DNA of 64,000 nt from Fasciolopsis buskii. Taxonomy: Eukaryota; Platyhelminthes; Trematoda; Plagiorchiida; Fasciolidae. The stretch lies in assembly GCA_008360955.1 (NCBI GenBank), contig LUCM01001982.1:209469-273468 (forward strand). Reading direction: 5' to 3'. Below are positions 51,951 through 63,264 of this stretch, one piece after another. A program made the translations under genes and the position numbers. The notes under the pieces are model-generated. The model made no database searches and was not told where the DNA came from. It saw nothing but the letters and a program-made list of their open reading frames with translations. Numbering within the stretch: position 1 is the first letter of the stretch; each line of letters begins with the position of its first letter.

Positions 51951-52125
51951 GGGATTTTGCTTTCGCGGGGGTAAACTAACTGGTGATTTTCCGTGGAAAT
52001 TCGGTGAACAGATCTTAGAGGCTTTTTGGGAAATCCAAGCAAGATGCCGGTCAAAAGGACTCGGCAATGAAGCTATGGACTACAAACTAAAAACCCTTGA
52101 TGACGAAACCCTTAGCGACAAATAG
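51951..52125 (+). CDS. Candidate terminal exon (unknown protein)
   Basis: The frame following a fair acceptor TTGTTTACAG|G at 51941-51951 is open to a TAG at 52123-52125. It encodes about 58 residues including LTGDFPWKFGEQILEAFWEI and LKTLDDETLSDK. An upstream acceptor with a good pyrimidine tract (TTTTTTTCCGATTGCAG, ending near 51847) enters the same frame. After the stop, another frame continues with QERIEKYRQKL, so a frameshifted fragment of something longer is also possible. I do not recognise a family. Confidence 0.18.
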
Positions 52126-52325
52126 AATGACTGCAATGAATCAAAGGAAGACGGTGCAGGAAAGAATTGAAAAGTACAGACAAAAATTAAGGTATCATAC
52201 TATATTGTATAGACTTTTTCGTACAAAAATGTCACATTTCTGTCAAATCAATCAAAACAATTACACATACCACCTTGTAAAAATGAAAGTAAAATAAACT
52301 CGTTGAAGAATATAATTTGAGTACA

Positions 52326-52600
52326 TTAAGATAGGTCGGCTGAAACACAGTCATTGTCTGCCCGGATACGTGCTAAATATGGGACACTGGAACTCCTATG
52401 CATATTGATTCTAGAAGATATGGAACGAAACGTGGACCTAGATGAAACATGAGAGCTGCACTTTAAAAGATCGTTGTGCAGAGAACGCGTGGGGTCTGAA
52501 AGAATTTTGTGAGCAAATTTTTCACAGGCTGATAAGTGCTGATCACATAGATTATTGGACGATTCAATTAGTGGTATGAAAGACACGGCCAATAAAAAAA
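52326..52600 (-). pseudogene. CR1-like LINE C-terminal fragment, second copy
   Basis: Read on the minus strand, this encodes DQHLSACEKFAHKILSDPTR, then FRSISSRINMHRSSSVPYLA and a further RIRADNDCVSADLS. It matches the C-terminal block of the LINE at 39622-39840 nearly residue for residue over about 65 positions. It continues some 14 residues past the point where that copy has a stop. The match begins near 52600; no palm or thumb block was recognised next to it. No ATACA tail follows. It is a very short 5'-truncated insertion or a fragment left by deletion. Confidence 0.88.
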
Positions 52601-52640
52601 TGAATGAAACCAAAAGAAACCACAGCGTTTCCGTGGTCAC

Positions 52641-53852
52641 TTAGTCATAACGCATGGTCTTTAACCTTTGCTCATAGTGTCTAACCTAAAATCACTGTTC
52701 TCATAATTGTGAGCAATCGGTTTCCTAAGCAACACAATAAAACAAAGCCTTAAAGTGTTGAAAAAAATTATTTTTAGCAAAAAGTTTTCAAATTTTGCTT
52801 TCACGGAAGCATCTTTGGGAAACTGAGGCGAATGGCAGTCACGAAAACCACAATGAAGAATGAAATGATCCCAAAATACAATGTGGTTAGTAGCCTTTAA
52901 CATATGACAATCTTGGGGGCTTTGATTGTGGTTCATTCAAGCAAATTTCGTACTTCACTCCTGCATTTTGCCAGACGATTTTAAAAGGTGAATTGGAATA
53001 CTCTGAAAGCCTCTTCTTTCGGGTTGAGAAAAAAGACTGTGTGATGGTAGGCAGAAAATCGAATGTCCCAGCTTAGAGTTTGACGCCTTTGCTGGTCTTT
53101 GAATTAATGCATCATCAGTAGTGAAGAGAATTGAACTGCGATTGTCATTCAACATGGAGCAATCGAGGTTGACGTATTGATCAAGTCTTTCATCGTGAAC
53201 AAATTTTCAGATGCTAAATGATCACGATGTTCATTATTGAGAAAGCCACCGAGGATGGCAGAAACCAACCCACCAATAACAATCAGTGAAAACTCATTGA
53301 CTCTCCGGTCATTTCGACCGAGCAACGAGTCAAGGTGCACTTCGTTTTGGGCCATTCTTAGAGCAGACGTTTTGCAATAGTAGCTTGGCCCTGAGAACTG
53401 GGAAAGACGAATCTTTGAAATGGTGGACATTTCGTTCCTTTTTGAAAATCTTGGTATCAGTCACGATAAAAATAAAATTCTAATGCCGGTACGCTTGATT
53501 TTGCTTGTCATCAAAAGCAAGCATAAGACGTACATCCTAACTGGCGTGGCCGCCACCCCCAGGTTCCCGTGTTTTTTTTCTCTGCTCCATTTCTAGTACT
53601 TACAAAACATGTCATGTATTAACAAAAACAAGTATGTTTTCTATTGTATTTTATCATGTCTCAGGCTTGCTTTGTGGAGTAAGAAAAGAGAAAAACACAA
53701 ATGGCTAAATGTCTACCGGAAGTACTGCATTAAGGATGGCTATTCCAGGGTAATAAACTGTAATCGAATCAAACCTAAAGTAAATAATGCCAACAAATCG
53801 ATTGGAACAGAAGTGAGCTTCGTTGAATTGGCGATAGCTACTCGTTCTATGA
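52641..53852. other. No gene seen
   Basis: Frames at minus 52661-52936 and minus 53149-53430 (93 codons) have no recognisable family. Confidence 0.45.
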
Positions 53853-53972
53853 TTGGCATTCCATGTTGGCAAACAAATTTTATTGCGCCCACCAGTAAGG
53901 TATGGTGTAATCACTTTGAAACCGGGTGGCACCTACATAGACGCGTGCCAGCTTGTGATCGTTGAACCGCTG
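53853..53972 (+). CDS. Candidate exon ending at a canonical donor (unknown protein)
   Basis: Forty codons are open after a TGA at 53850-53852. They end in phase 0 at CTG|GTGAGT (53973-53978), a strong 5' splice site. The peptide includes RYGVITLKPGGTYIDACQ and LVIVEPL, which alternates hydrophobic and polar residues like beta strands. A possible acceptor lies at TTATTGCGCCCACCAG (about 53895). No family was recognised. A 118-codon frame in another phase (53609-53965) and a 75-codon antisense frame overlap it, so chance cannot be excluded. Confidence 0.2.
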
Positions 53973-54274
53973 GTGAGTGAGGAATATCACACACGTGTGT
54001 GAAAACGCAGCTATCCACTGGCCTATTGCCGCCAGCCTTGTAGATTATATGCCTTGTTCTTGTCTGAACTTGGGTTCCCATGGTCAAACAAGATTCGCTG
54101 CAGATTTTTTTCTCTGCCACTCACAGTTACAGAGAGAACAGAACATGAAGTCATTCCAATATGGGGAACTAACGGTCTTTTAGTTGGCACAAACAACAGT
54201 ACAAGTGTGAGGATCATATTTTTCTCAATAATTTTCGGTTGCGATACCGCGGATAATCGTTTATATCGCCATGC

Positions 54275-54296
54275 GTGTCTGTGTGTGTGTGTGTGT
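54275..54296. repeat. (GT)n dinucleotide microsatellite
   Basis: About ten GT units with one interruption. Confidence 0.9.
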
Positions 54297-54932
54297 CCGC
54301 GTACATGCATACATTTGAGAGTGTGACTGACTGAGGTAGTCCTGAAAATGTTCCGGCGCCGTGTTGGGAAAATCACTGAGCTTGCCGGTGTGTAACTGAT
54401 ACGGCTTGAGAACAGCTCAGAATTTAGCAAGAAACTTTTATCCTACCGCACTGACCATGATCAGTGAGTGAATACAAATCAAATTGGCCGATTTTTTTCG
54501 ACAGCGGAGGAAACTGGTTTACGGGAAAATGGCGGAAGGATAAAGTACATATTGATGAAAGTTTCGATTCACTTTTCAAACTGTTACCAACTTTCAATTC
54601 GCAGATTTCATTTCAATAAAAGTAAGTGAAGAAAGATGAACAGTCACCTTGCTTTTAATCCAAAACCTGGGCTTTTTCTTTTCCAAGGATAAAGTGAGGC
54701 AGTGGGGTCACAGCTAGTTGAAAGCTGGCAATGACGGGGTTTGCATGTGATACCCCACGATCGTGACAGCCTGACTAACGCAGATCATCACTTAGTTAAT
54801 TTGATCTTAGAATCAGACGAAATCATGGTATAATTATACGACTGATTTGAGCCAGCTGTTTGTAGCTACACAGACACGTCATGAATAGGTGCTATATTAT
54901 ATACTGAATTTCAGCAAAACCCCGGAGATTCT

Positions 54933-55090
54933 TTCCGTTAGCATAATGGCCAAGAATTGCAGCCCACAATCGTTCTTCCCGAGCTAGCCTTCTAGTTCAG
55001 GACCGATGGGGGTGCACTGTTAGTAAAACGTGACGGGGATCAAACCACTGTACACTCCTTGCATGACTTCCTAATTATGAATTCAGCATT
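54933..55090 (+). mobile_element. SINE-1, strongly decayed copy
   Basis: The head TCCGTTAGCATAATGGCCAAG matches the SINE-1 A-box region, CCCACAATCGTTCTTCCCG matches its anticodon-to-B-box region, and GATGGGGGTGCACTGT matches the segment before the ribozyme. The core reads TTAGTAA in place of CTGATGA and CAAA in place of GAAA, while the CTGTA cleavage region survives. The ribozyme is dead. This is the oldest recognisable full-order copy. Confidence 0.65.
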
Positions 55091-56652
55091 CATAACTAAT
55101 GACAAATGATTTCCTTTTGGCACATCTCGGCAAATGTGGAATTTACTCAACTACGAAAAGTCTTCTGTTCCGACTGGATTCGAACCGACGCTAAGAGAAC
55201 AAGGCTGACAGTTTTTGGAAGTTATGCCTAGAATCGATTACTGTCCGATGAGCACCTGAGATCGTGAGTTACTCCACGTAATTCATTATAGAATGTGTTC
55301 CGTAATCCAGTACAGTACCGATGACATGATATGCACTGGTGTCTGTGATCATGAAAACAACTGTTAGAACAATTGTGCAATCACTCCTTCATAAGTTTCT
55401 TTAGTGAGCTGAACATTCATATTCGAAGACCGATCATTTACCAACTGTTCTGTTTTGCTTGGTTCGTTTTTTTCTCATTCAAAGCACAACATTATTTTCC
55501 AGCATTCGAATCAGACAAACTGACAATGAGGCAGACGGAAAAACTGCCTAGGTGCTAGACATTGTGCATCCGATCGGCGCCGTTGGATCGCACGTCACTC
55601 CGAACCTAGGAAGGACTGGTACGCTTGGTTGACCACAAGTCGCGCCACAACATCAAATCATGGGATTCTCCCGAAAAGAAACTAGTGAATCAGCAAATCA
55701 TCATCATCCGCGATTGGAAGTCAATTAGTTTAAATTGGGAGAAAAAAAGACTCATTTTTCTCCAGCTCCCTTTGGTTAGATGGGAGGCAGGACGACCGAG
55801 AGAGAGGATTCATGCGTGTTCTTATTTCCTATACCCCCCCCCCGCGCGCCAATGCATACTTAATTGGCACATCATTCATCAGTTGGTGGGCTTAGGTTAA
55901 CATCCAGTTGTGGACAACCACCGGAGCCGAGACTATTCCAAGTTCTACTTTTTTTCTACCCATCATTAACTTTCTCCGAGTCATCTTCCACGTGTTTTGC
56001 CTAACGTGGCTAGGCGATTGACACTTCTCTTCCCATAGCCTGATCTCATTGCGTGTCGATTGGTCGACTTAGTTAGTTTGTTTGATAGCTGGAAAAAGTT
56101 TATCGAGTTGACTGTTTTTTTTTAAGGCTCCCCCGGGGACACTTATATTCTAGTATTGGCCCGAGATCACCGACTGTTTCACTGGGTGTTTATTTTTGCG
56201 TATGTCATTATTCCAGAGGTCGAATAGGTCTAACCAACAAACGGGGCGGAGTGCACGGCAGGCGTGTTGCCAGACTCGTGACAGTGAATTTGCGGCTAGC
56301 ATGTCGTAACCGTTTTGCCTCGCTTCCTCTATGTGTCCGAAAGAACACAGATGGGGTTAATAAAAAAAACAGACAATCTAATCTGTCTATTAGAAAAAAA
56401 ATACTCGGACATAACGACAAACACACATTTTGACTGACTGGCAAGTAAATGTCTTGTTTCACATTTAAATTACGGCCTACTACAGCATTCCGCGTCGCTT
56501 CTCGACTGGATCATATAAGTGAAGTCTCAAGTACTTCGTAATTCTGTGACTGCCAACACTACACATTGCCATCCTCATTCCCAGTAGGATACTTGGCATA
56601 ATTTTGCGATTGTTTTAACGAGCTTTGCATTTCGAATGAATGACTATTCTTT
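55091..56652. other. No gene seen
   Basis: Contains a run of ten C followed by CGCGCG at 55834-55848. Frames on both strands at 56208-56462 are open but not recognisable. Confidence 0.5.
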
Positions 56653-56890
56653 TTAGGAATCATCAGCAGTGCATATCCACCGCGCCCCAACTGGGACGCG
56701 AACCCGGGACGAACGATTGTGAGTCGAACGCCTTAGCCATTACGCTACCGGGCAGGCTCTGAACGACTGCTGATGATTCCTAACAAGGATGAAACAGCTG
56801 TACAGTGCTTCCATGGTTTCTTTATGGTGAGTTGAGTGATGATATCACATGGTGAATTATTTCATGTAAACATTCAATCTCCTACTACTA
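56653..56890. mobile_element. SINE-1 with inverted head: minus-strand tRNA head, plus-strand hammerhead body
   Basis: Positions 56653-56760 read on the minus strand give a well-preserved tRNA-like head. It has A box TAGCGTAATGG (plus 56737-56747), B box GGTTCGCGTCC (plus 56694-56704), then GGGGCGCGGTGGATATGC and the start of the ribozyme, ending TTCCTAA. From about 56764 the plus strand restarts at ACTGCTGATGATTCC and runs through the complete ribozyme and the SINE tail (TTCCATGGTTTC, GATATCACATGG, CTACTACTA). So about 17 bases around the ribozyme core occur in both orientations at the outer edge of each half. The pattern is that of a 5' inversion. Two independent head-to-head insertions are an alternative. 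Confidence 0.88.
56766..56808 (+). ncRNA. Hammerhead ribozyme with intact core, in SINE-1
   Basis: A self-cleaving RNA motif. The conserved core CTGATGA is at 56770-56776. Stem II is TCCT (56778-56781), loop AACA, AGGA (56786-56789). GAAA is at 56791-56794. Stem III pairs ACAG (56794-56797) with CTGT (56798-56801) with no loop. The cleavage triplet GTA is at 56800-56802, cutting after 56802. Stem I pairs ACTG (56766-56769) with CAGT (56803-56806). In the intact family consensus stem I is six pairs (GCACTG/CAGTGC); here the outer two are lost at the inversion junction. Loopless short stem III is also a feature of schistosome Sm-alpha and newt satellite hammerheads, which are thought to cleave best as dimers. 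Activity here is inference. Confidence 0.85.
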
Positions 56891-59800
56891 AAATGTATCG
56901 ACTATTCTTTTGTCGAATATCGTCATCACGAATTTCATTGAATAAAAAATTACATCACGAACAATCCTACTGCATCTCCGATTGAGTTGAATTTCTCGAA
57001 TGTGGTGAGCAGACGTTCTAGGGAACTTGTTGGACAAGAAAATTAGTCTGCAATATTGTACAATTGTCATTTTTGTGAGAATAAAGTTCTGATGAGTGGA
57101 CTGACTTGGTGAGTCAATTTATACTGTAACAGTAAGGGTCCTTAAACTACCCGTGCTGTAAACCGACCGCATGAGACACGACAAACAGAGGGAGACACCA
57201 TGAGGTTCCTGGCGGCAACTAGCGTTGTGCAATTTGAAGAGGATTCCAAAGGCAGATTTTGACCATCAGCTTAAAACGAAATACTAGCCAGCAGGCGGCT
57301 CGTATATCATTCAAAAAAGCTTTGACAGAAGCACTAATAATTCAAGTTTCCTTTACAGAAGTGATCTGATTATTGGCCGTACTCACTGCTAGACAAATCA
57401 ATGTGATTTTGAAAACAATTCACAGATACTGGAGATCGGGAACCAGAAAAATGATTAGAGATAAAAAGATAAGACAAGAGATAAGTTGTTTGCCCAAGTT
57501 TGTACTTAACAACCATTGATTTTCGACTTGCTCGGAAAAAGTCACAGTGTAAATGACTTTCAAAATGATAGAAAACCCTCGAAAATGACCAGGATTTTTC
57601 TGTTTCCAATTACATTTGTCCATCCAACCAGACTACCACATAATTGTTTGGATATAGTGAATATCAATAGTCCGTGATCAAATCACACTCGTCATTGGGG
57701 TCATTTTTGATCCCTCGGTGAAGGAATCAAAAATTATAGGCTGCTGTTTTTCGTGTCCACATGGCAACGTTAAATAGCCGTACCAACACGGTTATACTAT
57801 CGGGAGGAATTAAGCAACATTAACGGACGATATTAAAACCTAGTTCGTACAAAAAGTGCTTTCAGTAAACTACCATTAATCCGCCCTGATCTGTTGAAAG
57901 TTCATGTGATTACCAAGTCCGGCTGTTTTCTCCAGTGCTTATTGTAACTTGCCTTAAATCAGTTACTATGTTTCAGGACAAACAATAAAGTCTTCATATT
58001 TCTTGATCACCGTTTAAACATACCGCGTTCAGTTATCCGATTTTCTAGTGTTACTGATGTCTGTGACATCACCGTGTAATATCGAATTAACTTTTCATAT
58101 TTCTTAGCCTAGTTCCCACACAGTTTGACACGACAGTTAGATCATCAACTAATATGTTTACTAAGCTTTCATTTATACATATCATTTATACATATCAAAT
58201 GAGAAACTGATTGCTGGTCTTACTTTCGGTCAAAATACAATAAACATTTTGTCTTCCTCGAGATCCTCGGTTTTTTCAACGGATCTGACCGATCACCACA
58301 AGGCCCGGTGCCTAAAACGTTTTCGCTCTCCTACCTCATCCCTCATCCCTTCTCCAAATTGTGTTTTATTATCTCCTTCGTGTGTTACCAGTCCGAGCAT
58401 AACCGATTGCTGATGATGCAAGAGGGAAGTGAAGAAAGCATTCCAGTCTGCTCGTGTGACTTTTTTCTCTCGGCTGTTACCATTCGCGAAGAATTAATGT
58501 AGTTCAGAGGGTATAGTGTTTTTTTGCAAGCAGATAATAAACTGCCCTTGCCTGATCGCTGTAATACAGTGTTCACGACGGGTGGAAACACCAGACATGA
58601 AAAGCAGCCTATACCACTTCGTTTTTTCTACTTGCTTAGGCACTATGAAAAAATCTCGTATGCGTATGCAGATGTTCTTCCAATGAACTTTATTACCAAG
58701 TTTCAAACCATTTGTTAGGTAGAAATTCAATCCAAACCAGCAGAAGATTAGATTAGATCCATTGTGTCACGGTAGCTCTTTCCTTGAGAAGTTCGTATGA
58801 AAGTACAACTTACGCACATCCGCATTCTCAAAGTAGTCTGCGTTGAATCATCCGAGATGCTGTCACTCGGTTCACAAATTAACACGTATATTCCTCCCCC
58901 TATCCTTCCTAGGACCGAATTGACCCGGGCTCTTGGTTAGCCGTAACGGATGCACACATTCTCATCAAGAGGTGATCCCCATTACGGTCATACTGTTCTC
59001 CATCAGTCTCTGTCGTACAATGATTGGCATGGCAACTAGCCAAACTCAGTTTCCAAAGGGGGATGCCGAAAATAAAGCCGATTTATTGTGTGCCGTGAAT
59101 CAGAAACCGTGAAGTCAAACTACAACTTCAAGCAGAAACAGGTCGGATTGGACCGGATGACGGACTTCGCAGCTTTTGTCAACTGAGTTTCCAACTGAAT
59201 GGTTCTTAGCTCCAACTTCCAATAATTTGATGGCTCCTGGCGCTGACTGAGTGACGAACCCAGCAGGGAAGAAAGTAACTGTATTTGAAAACTCCTAACA
59301 GGACCTTTCAGCAGTTCGTAAGTCGGAACTGTTTTGCAGAGACGACAAATAGGGAATCACAAAATAAACAGTGGTTGGGGTTGGTGATTAAGCTGGACTT
59401 GTACACTCTTGATATTCTATTAGACCTAAGACGTCTAGAGAAAACAGTTCTCCCACCTCAGACGACTTCATCCCGTCAATCGATAATAAGCCACTCATAG
59501 AGTACACGGATTAGCATCCCACGGGCATTGGTCCAAACGTAGGGGTTCAACCAGCAACGAGACATTCTCGAACACATAACAATACATTGTCACCATAGAT
59601 TACCTGACCCTTGACCTAGATTCTAGAAATCCCTAATAAATTTACTCACGGTGGAAAAAAACACGACAACGGACGTGGTTGGCAATATTTCAGGCTCAGT
59701 TTTGTTACTGCTAACAGTGAAATGTCCATGAACCAGAGACAACTACTTGTCAATCTGTCTTCTGTTTTAATTCCTTCGCCCTTTATTGTTTAGATAAATA

Positions 59801-62800
59801 ATACATCTCAAAACAAGTGAAGACTAATCGAAAAAATTACACCGGATCCTGTTAGACTGAGCTGTTTGCTACCACTAGAAAGTGGCCAATGAGGCCGAAT
59901 TAATTCCTGAGTATTATTTACAGGGTGGGCCGAGCACGTGTTTATGTGATTCGGGAACACTGTTCACGGTAGCTCCACGTGGGAGGGGCCGTCCGGTCAC
60001 GTGAGTTTTTCGATACGTAATTCCATATCTGAATACATGTGTCACCTCAATGCAACCTTCTTTTTCTATTCTATTATCTTTCCTTTTTGTTGCTTAAACT
60101 GCCGGGCATGACCAATCGGTAGCTCCCAAAAATTCAGCTATTGCGAATTAACAACTTTCTAAAACTATCACTGCGATTTCTAAAGTTGTTCTAACACCTA
60201 TAGAATTCAACCAGATTTCAGTTTGATTTCTGGCTTTTGTCCACAAGACAGCTCTTGCCGTAATTGGACTATGTAATGATGACTTAACATGCGGTCACCA
60301 TCAAAGTGCGTATCAAATATCGGTAACTCAAGTGGCATTTTCTATTCACTACTATTATTCCATATCTTAATATTAGCGTGATTGTGATACCTGAGTATTT
60401 TAACTGCTGCAGCGTGAACCTAAAGATTGCACAGATTTCAAAATGAAAGCAAACTTATCGATTTGCCCTGGATCAATTCACACACTGTCCAAAACAGAAG
60501 TGACGCATCTTCGTTGTTGATGGCCGCTGACTAACCGAATCTTCCGCCGTCACCGATGTTACCGGTTTTCGTCTCAGTGCATTGATTCCCAACCGAGCAT
60601 GGCAGGTCTCACTCGGATTGTGCATCCAAACTGAGAACGGTTGACAAATCTGGTCAACATTTGAGTTAATCATTCTGGTCGGGCTAGTTAATCGATTTCT
60701 CATTGGGAACGAAAGAAACTCTACTGATGGTCACGAGACCACGGCGCAAGATTATGAAGTCTCACTTTAGGTGACCAGTGACTAGTGCAAAGGAAAAGTA
60801 CGGGAGGATTGATAGAAAGCCCTATAGAACATTTTTTGGAAACACTAAGTCATCAGATCTAAAATTGTCCGAGTTTGTAAACATGAAAAGACGTCTAGTA
60901 CAGTTAACCACTAAAAAGTAGAGTGTTCAAAATCCAACAGCAGTTGCTGTTTACGGTGAGTCCTAAATATTTGCCAAAATCAATTCTTTAAAGGGAAATG
61001 TTATTAACTGTAAGTCTCTTAATAAAAAGAGACTAGTTGAAGAACACTTGGATAGTTCCAGTTCAAGTACAGAGTTGGCGAAAAAGAGTTCCATTCTTGA
61101 TAAGTTTTCGCCACATCAACTGATATCAGTATTATCACATACAGACCGGCACAAGGCAACGTCACCTGCGTGCTTGGGGCCCTCAGCTGTGATGTGTCAG
61201 TAAGACCATTGATGTAAATGGAATATAGCTACGGGAGGAAGAGTGATATGCAGCAGTACTCCGAAAGTGCTGATCAGTCGCTTGGAGGAACGCCGTCCTA
61301 TCACATTATACTGGGCTCTTAGTAAGCCACTTCAACAAGACAAGGAAGTGATCAATGTGGACATCTGAATTCTTGTGGTAGCCGAGACTGGGGGAACGGA
61401 GCGAAACGCGTGGAAGAAGCCAGAACAGATTTATATCTTGCCAATTCTACTTTGTCATTTAATGAATTCGTAAGTATGCCTGCTGATCTATTGGCAAGAT
61501 GTGTATATGGCTATTTCGTGGTCGCAGCGAACAAAGCTAATGGAGAGAGATGCCGCAGAAATTTTGTTCAGTATGATATAGTAAACGAACAATCAGGATG
61601 GAATGAGATCGTGACAAAATGACCCCGGGGAACAAATGCAAAACACTGGCATTTATTACGTTCAATCATCGTGTTATTAAGAATCCGTGCATATGAAGTT
61701 TAGATATGAATCAAAGCCTTCAATACTGACGTAGTTTCGTGATTTGCCTACTTGGTTAGCGTCGTTTTGCTAATGCAGGATGAAACACAATTCGTGAATG
61801 AGTAAGCGAATGATCCGAAAATCTCCCTAGTTAAACGTTTTCCTAAAGGGAGCAATCGATAACCGTCGGGTGGTTTAATATGGTGAATGAAAAGGCTTCA
61901 TGGGAGGTAGGAAACAATTTGCTTCAAATCAATGACTTTTCTAATGTTCCTTAGAATACTGGCGCGAAGCTGTTCGTAATTTAACAAAGAACGGTAGGGA
62001 ATCTTCAATGAACTATTGATCAAATAGAACACAATGGTCAACTGAAAACGGGAAAAGCTATTCGTGAGCTTCACTGGTAGTCTCATATTCAGTAAAATGT
62101 GGTCCACTTGTGTACTTCATGTTCCGCGTGCGCAGCAGTCAAGAATTCAATGACTACATCGGGGGCTTCCTAGGAATCCGTGGCGGTAGTTCTGCCAGAT
62201 CATCGATTCGGCATGGACGTCCGGGGTCCATTAGTGATGATTCCGAGTGGCCGATTATTTTACTGAATGTAGCGAAGCAGTACCGATTCGGTTCCAGGAC
62301 GAAATCACCGTCCTAAATGTTGTAGCCAATTTAACGAAAGTGAATCTGTACCGAACAGTTCGTTTGAGTTGCACCCATGAGATTCCGTTCCCAGCATATC
62401 GTCGATTTATAGAACATCCGAATAGAAGCACGAGTGAGGATATCAAATGATAGTCGTCGACCTTTCCTGAACAGATGCTTGAACTGATTGAGGTCGATAG
62501 ATGTTTATTTATGTTGTTTCCGTCACAACTTTCGTTCCGTCGTCCGCGTTCGTTGTGGCCGAGATCGTTCGAGCTTCCAGTAACTCGTGATCTTTGCTTC
62601 ACTTGGTACAGGCACACAGGTAAAAAAGGAAATCGAATTTGTTTGTGAACGATCAAAACTGGTGTTCAGTTCATTATCAGTACGATAGCAAACATGATCG
62701 GATTTTGATTGCATTCGGTAGATTCGTTTATTGGGACCATATTCGGATTGCATAGGTATTGTGACTTACACCACTATTATCATAAATCTTGTACGCATGC

Positions 62801-62960
62801 TTCTGTATCCTACGCAATAACTACTGCAGAGCCAACTTGACCTACCACTGAGTGCGAGAATCTTTTTCTACGAGCGGCCTATGTCAAAGACTGTCTTCAA
62901 TTTACTGTGAACCTTCTAACGAGACTGGGCATATTGGCCGATGGCGAGGTTAGAACTTTG
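56891..62960. other. No gene seen
   Basis: Six kilobases without a supportable gene. At 58169-58194 a 13-base unit (TCATTTATACATA) is tandemly duplicated. A fair donor (GTAAGTATG at 61469) follows a frame near 61410, without family support. The overlapping frames at 62110-62656 on both strands (the minus one 133 codons) are GC-richer but unrecognised. Confidence 0.5.
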
Positions 62961-62961
62961 A

Positions 62962-63112
62962 AACATAAATTTGATCATATTTTCTCAAACAAACGTTACC
63001 CGTGTTGACTGCGCATTCCGGCGATACAAAGACGGATTAAATTTCGGTACCCCCAAAGTGGTAGAGAGTACCATTGTAAACAGGAGACTTATGCGAGATC
63101 CAAAGAAATCCC
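62962..63112 (+). CDS. Candidate exon ending at a strong donor (unknown protein)
   Basis: The frame is open from after a TGA at 62959-62961 and ends at TCCCAG|GTGAGTGG, with the donor GT at 63113-63114, close to the consensus 5' splice site. The peptide includes RVDCAFRRYKDGLNFGTPKV and ends RDPKKSQ. No good acceptor was seen between the TGA and 63030. The minus strand across 63037-63264 is also open and has a B-box-like GTTCGATTCT, so a repeat is an alternative. Low confidence. Confidence 0.15.
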
Positions 63113-63264
63113 AGGTGAGTGGTAGTAGCTACGCTTAGAATCGAACACCCGTCGCGGGGGTTAGACAGAGATAAGCGAATTAAAACAGGTTCTTCTGTAA
63201 ATGTTAACATGATTAAACTGGTCAGCCACAAAACCGAGGTTATCCGCTGGCAGAGGAACAACAA

